Assembly (NCBI GenBank): GCA_905221145.1
Contig: CAJNCA010000007.1
Location: forward strand, 29,379 to 93,378
DNA length: 64,000 bases
Direction: 5' to 3'
Source of the DNA: a bacterium
Lineage (GTDB): Bacteria; Bacillota; Bacilli; Lactobacillales; Streptococcaceae
This document shows positions 60,792 to 64,000 of this stretch, in pieces. The notes under the pieces are model-generated. The model was not told the DNA's origin. It saw only the letters and a program-made list of their open reading frames with translations, and did no database searches. Within the stretch, counting starts at the first letter, position 1, and each line of letters starts with the position of its first letter. A program made the position numbers and the translations under genes.

Positions 60792-60824
60792 AGTATACCC
60801 GACCTATCTTAAACAAATCTTAAA
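60792..60824 (-). promoter_or_regulatory. CiaR-box promoter of the small RNA
   Basis: TTTAAG (60819-60824), five bases, TTTAAG (60808-60813), ten bases, then -10 box TATACT (60792-60797) on the minus strand. This is the exact CiaR direct-repeat arrangement (TTTAAG-N5-TTTAAG). It starts six bases after the purA stop codon. Confidence 0.85.
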
Positions 60825-60830
60825 AATCTC

Positions 60831-62186
<1,356 letters not shown>

Positions 62187-62195
62187 TTACAATTT

Positions 62196-62224
62196 ATTAT
62201 AAGAAAAAATCGCCTTTTTATCAA
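62196..62224 (-). promoter_or_regulatory. Promoter of purA
   Basis: A -35 box TTGATA (62219-62224) and a -10 box TATAAT (62196-62201) are 17 bases apart on the minus strand, with a leader of about 70 bases. Confidence 0.7.
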
Positions 62225-62347
62225 GAAGAAACAATAGAAAGATTTGCTATTTCCAACTATTAAAAAATGATTTAGAAAAATTACTAGCTATTTATTGTTA
62301 TATTGCTATGAAAAAGTAAGTTTGTTCGGAAATTTACTAAAATTACC

Positions 62348-62584
62348 TCAACAAGAAATAAAACCCCGATTCATTATCATCTTTTCAAGATACAAACGAT
62401 AAGCAACACGATAATGGTAAACGATAAAATCCCTACGACGACAGATACCATATTGAACTAAATAATAAATCAAAAATTTAAAATGAAAATGTTCCCATTC
62501 CCAACTATTATCAAAGAAAGTAGCATACTCTTCTTCGATACTGTCATAGAAATCAGTCATCTGATTATAAATACTTTGTAGCAT
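62348..62584 (-). CDS. comW: Competence positive regulator ComW
   Basis: A 78-residue protein nearly identical in layout to pneumococcal ComW (MLQSIYNQMTDFYDSIEEEY, then HFHFKFLIYYLVQYG and NRGFISC at the end). ComW protects SigX from proteolysis and helps it bind RNA polymerase, so it is required for late competence genes. The start at 62584 is chosen by homology; an ATG two codons upstream is only three bases from GGAG. A ComE-type operator lies upstream, so comW is an early gene. Confidence 0.95.
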   Translation of the reverse strand: MLQSIYNQMTDFYDSIEEEYATFFDNSWEWEHFHFKFLIYYLVQYGICRRRDFIVYHYRVAYRLYLEKMIMNRGFISC

Positions 62585-62654
62585 AAGCATACACTCCTTT
62601 TTTCTATTTATGAACTTATTCTAACAAAAAATTACAAACAGGTATTATCAAATC

Positions 62655-62684
62655 CTGAATTGTACAAATACCAACCTCAACAAG
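62655..62684 (-). promoter_or_regulatory. ComE-type operator before comW
   Basis: ACAATTCAG (62655-62663, minus strand) matches the ComE half-site consensus aCAnTTcaG fully. Twelve bases upstream is a weaker half site CTTGTTGAG (62676-62684). The spacing is that of ComE promoters. Confidence 0.75.
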
Positions 62685-62742
62685 GTAAAAAATAGAAAAA
62701 GTTGAGAGAATAGAGACAAATATCTTAAATAAATTTCAAATG

Positions 62743-62770
62743 CTTAAAGACCTAAAAAGGTCTCCTTAAG
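62743..62770. other. Stem-loop between comW and the IS remnant
   Basis: AGACCT pairs with AGGTCT around four bases, flanked by CTTAA/TTAAG that extend the stem. It may be a terminator of a transcript from beyond the window or a remnant. The rest of 62685-62879 shows no gene. Confidence 0.4.
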
Positions 62771-62879
62771 ACTTTTAGATCTATAATGTTTTTATTGGTT
62801 AAATCCTCAAAAAGCGTAGTTTCACTTGCAAACATTACTCAAAAATGGCTGTCAGTGAAATTTCTCTCGTCAATAAAAA

Positions 62880-63893
62880 GGCTCTATAATATTTGTAGTG
62901 GGTAAATCCCTATGGATAATATGGAGCCTATTTTGTTGTAAAAAAAGTTCCATAGAAAAAATCATATGGAATAATTACTTTTTATCACAAAATTTCTCGA
63001 TATTAAAGACAAGAACATCATAATCCTGGACTATTTGGATGCTGGAACGCATAAAGAAATTATCGTTAAGCCAGATTATCTTGCACCTAAGTATCACAAC
63101 GGTCATGGACAAATAGCTAAATATGACTTCCAAAAAGAATCTAAAGTCCTCTATCTAGAATGTGCAGGCTATAAGACACTCATTCAATTGAGAAAATGTC
63201 GTTTCTGTTGTAAAGTCTGCAGAAAAATGGCTATCGCAGAGACTTCCTTAGTCAAAAAAATCACCAAATCTCAAAACATCGTCAATCAGAAAATCACTCA
63301 AAAATTAATCGAGAAATTCCCTATGACGGCAATTGCAGAAAGTCTATCTATCTCTACTTCGACAGTCATTCGTAAATTGAAAGCATTCAAGACAGATCTA
63401 TCTTTCCTTCTAAACCACATGCCTTGGGACGAATACAGCTTCAAGAAAGGTAAGTTGAGCTTCATTGCGCAGGACTTTGATTCCAGAAAGATCGTAGCTA
63501 TCCTGGATGGGCGGACACAAGTGACTATTCGCAATCATTTCCTTCATTATTCTAGACAGGTGAGAAGTCGCGTGATAGTCATTACCATGGATATGGTTAA
63601 CCCCTACTACTTTATCGCTCTACTTTTAGCTCACACTTGACCAATCATGAGATTCTCGCAAAGCTCCTTGCATACTCTCAAGAACATAGAGAACACTATG
63701 AACACTATGAAATCTATCAACTATTACTGTTTCATTTCCAAAATCCTCATCGCTTTGAACATCAAAAATGAGAGAACCAATTTGGTCCTCTCCAAGTTAT
63801 AACTTTTCATCACCTCACTACAGTTGACAAAGAGCAATATTTTTCTCATCAAGAAAACGTCTAGCACCTAATGATGCGAGACAGATTATTAAT
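62880..63893 (+). mobile_element. Decayed ISL3-family insertion sequence
   Basis: The left end GGCTCTATAATATTTGTAGT (from 62880) is the IS1167/IS1193-type terminus as I recall it. A broken transposase follows. No matching inverted right end was found; instead the same left end recurs in direct orientation at 63894. Pneumococcus also has an IS remnant between comW and comX1. Confidence 0.75.
62975..63802 (+). pseudogene. ISL3-family transposase, broken by deletions
   Basis: The frame opens without an ATG (FITKFLDIKDKNIIILDYL), runs through the zinc-finger-like region (LRKCRFCCKVCRKM), a helix-turn-helix (AIAESLSISTSTVIRKL) and part of the DDE domain (YSFKKGKLSFIAQDFDSRKI), and stops at 63640 after MDMVNPYY. 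It resumes in another frame at YRSTFSSHLTNHEILAKLLA up to NPHRFEHQK, and again as LIALNIKNERTNLVLSKL to 63802. Two internal deletions explain this. The enzyme must be inactive. Confidence 0.85.
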
Positions 63894-64000
63894 GGCTCTA
63901 TAATATTTGTAGTGGGTAAATCTCCTATAAATATTATGGAGCCTATTTTTGTGTAGAAAAAAAGTCCCATATGACCTATAATGAAAAGCGACGAAACAAC
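63894..64000 (+). mobile_element. Left end of a second ISL3-family copy, continuing past the window
   Basis: GGCTCTATAATATTTGTAGT and the next 70 bases repeat the left end at 62880 with scattered differences, including the ATGGAGCCTATTTT segment. Only 107 bases are visible, so whether this copy is intact cannot be told. Confidence 0.65.

Noticed and set aside
60728..60793. Plus-strand 21-codon ORF with GGGAG upstream, between tadA and purA
   Set aside because: It lies exactly opposite the CiaR-type small RNA; its apparent ribosome binding features are the complements of the RNA's CCTCCT and CTCCCT stretches. No plus-strand promoter is visible.

Overview
The window reads as chromosome of a Streptococcus mitis-group organism (S. 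mitis, S. pseudopneumoniae or a close relative of S. pneumoniae). Gene order matches the pneumococcal region between comW and the galactosidase/PTS locus, shown here in reverse. BOX repeats, comW, a ComE-type operator before comAB, choline-binding proteins and a pneumococcal-type ISL3 relic support this. Species identity is inferred from recalled gene order and sequences, not from a search. No rRNA, tRNA, CRISPR array or phage was seen.

Layout. (1) 1-6.8 kb: sugar locus with agaS (cut by the window edge), a mannose-family PTS (IIA, IID, IIC, IIB), beta-galactosidase bgaC and a divergent GntR regulator; bgaC has a strong promoter with a CcpA cre site. (2) 7.0-21.1 kb: purine genes purB, purK, purE, purD, purH, purN, purM, purF, purL, purC, all on the minus strand, with a structured RNA-like spacer between purD and purE and a 57-codon membrane protein between purN and purH. 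(3) 21.3-25.0 kb: comB and comA, the exporter of double-glycine peptides, with a ComE direct repeat upstream and a BOX in the leader. (4) 25.1-31.4 kb: a dense peptide locus. It holds two ComD/BlpH-like kinases with nearly identical catalytic halves but different sensor halves, one complete and one truncated ComE/BlpR-like regulator, three tandem 16-residue peptides, four double-glycine leader peptides, and several small membrane proteins that look like immunity factors. The 16-residue peptides and the first double-glycine peptide each follow a SigX (ComX) cin-box-like motif, so the locus appears to be tied to competence. (5) 31.5-35.1 kb: two paralogous choline-binding proteins around an Rgg-type regulator. 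(6) 35.6-43.2 kb: housekeeping genes acpP, plsX, recO, araT, a YeiH-family membrane protein, a CoA-binding protein and polA. (7) 43.2-55.1 kb: a surface-protein island (two LPXTG coiled-coil proteins and three choline-binding proteins) flanked by inverted copies of an Rpn-family nuclease gene, each copy with its own cin-box-like motif. (8) 55.1-62.7 kb: prs, a PrsW-like protease, carbonic anhydrase, radA, a phosphatase-like gene, dut, the small SRP RNA, tadA, a CiaR-type small RNA, purA and comW. (9) 62.9-64 kb: a decayed ISL3-family element and the left end of a second copy.

How the parts connect. Competence is the common thread: ComW stabilises SigX, ComAB exports double-glycine peptides, dut-radA is a known late competence operon, and its cin-box motif recurs in front of the short-peptide cluster and the Rpn nuclease genes. 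The most novel system here is the SigX-linked array of leaderless 16-residue peptides beside the kinase pair with swapped sensor domains.
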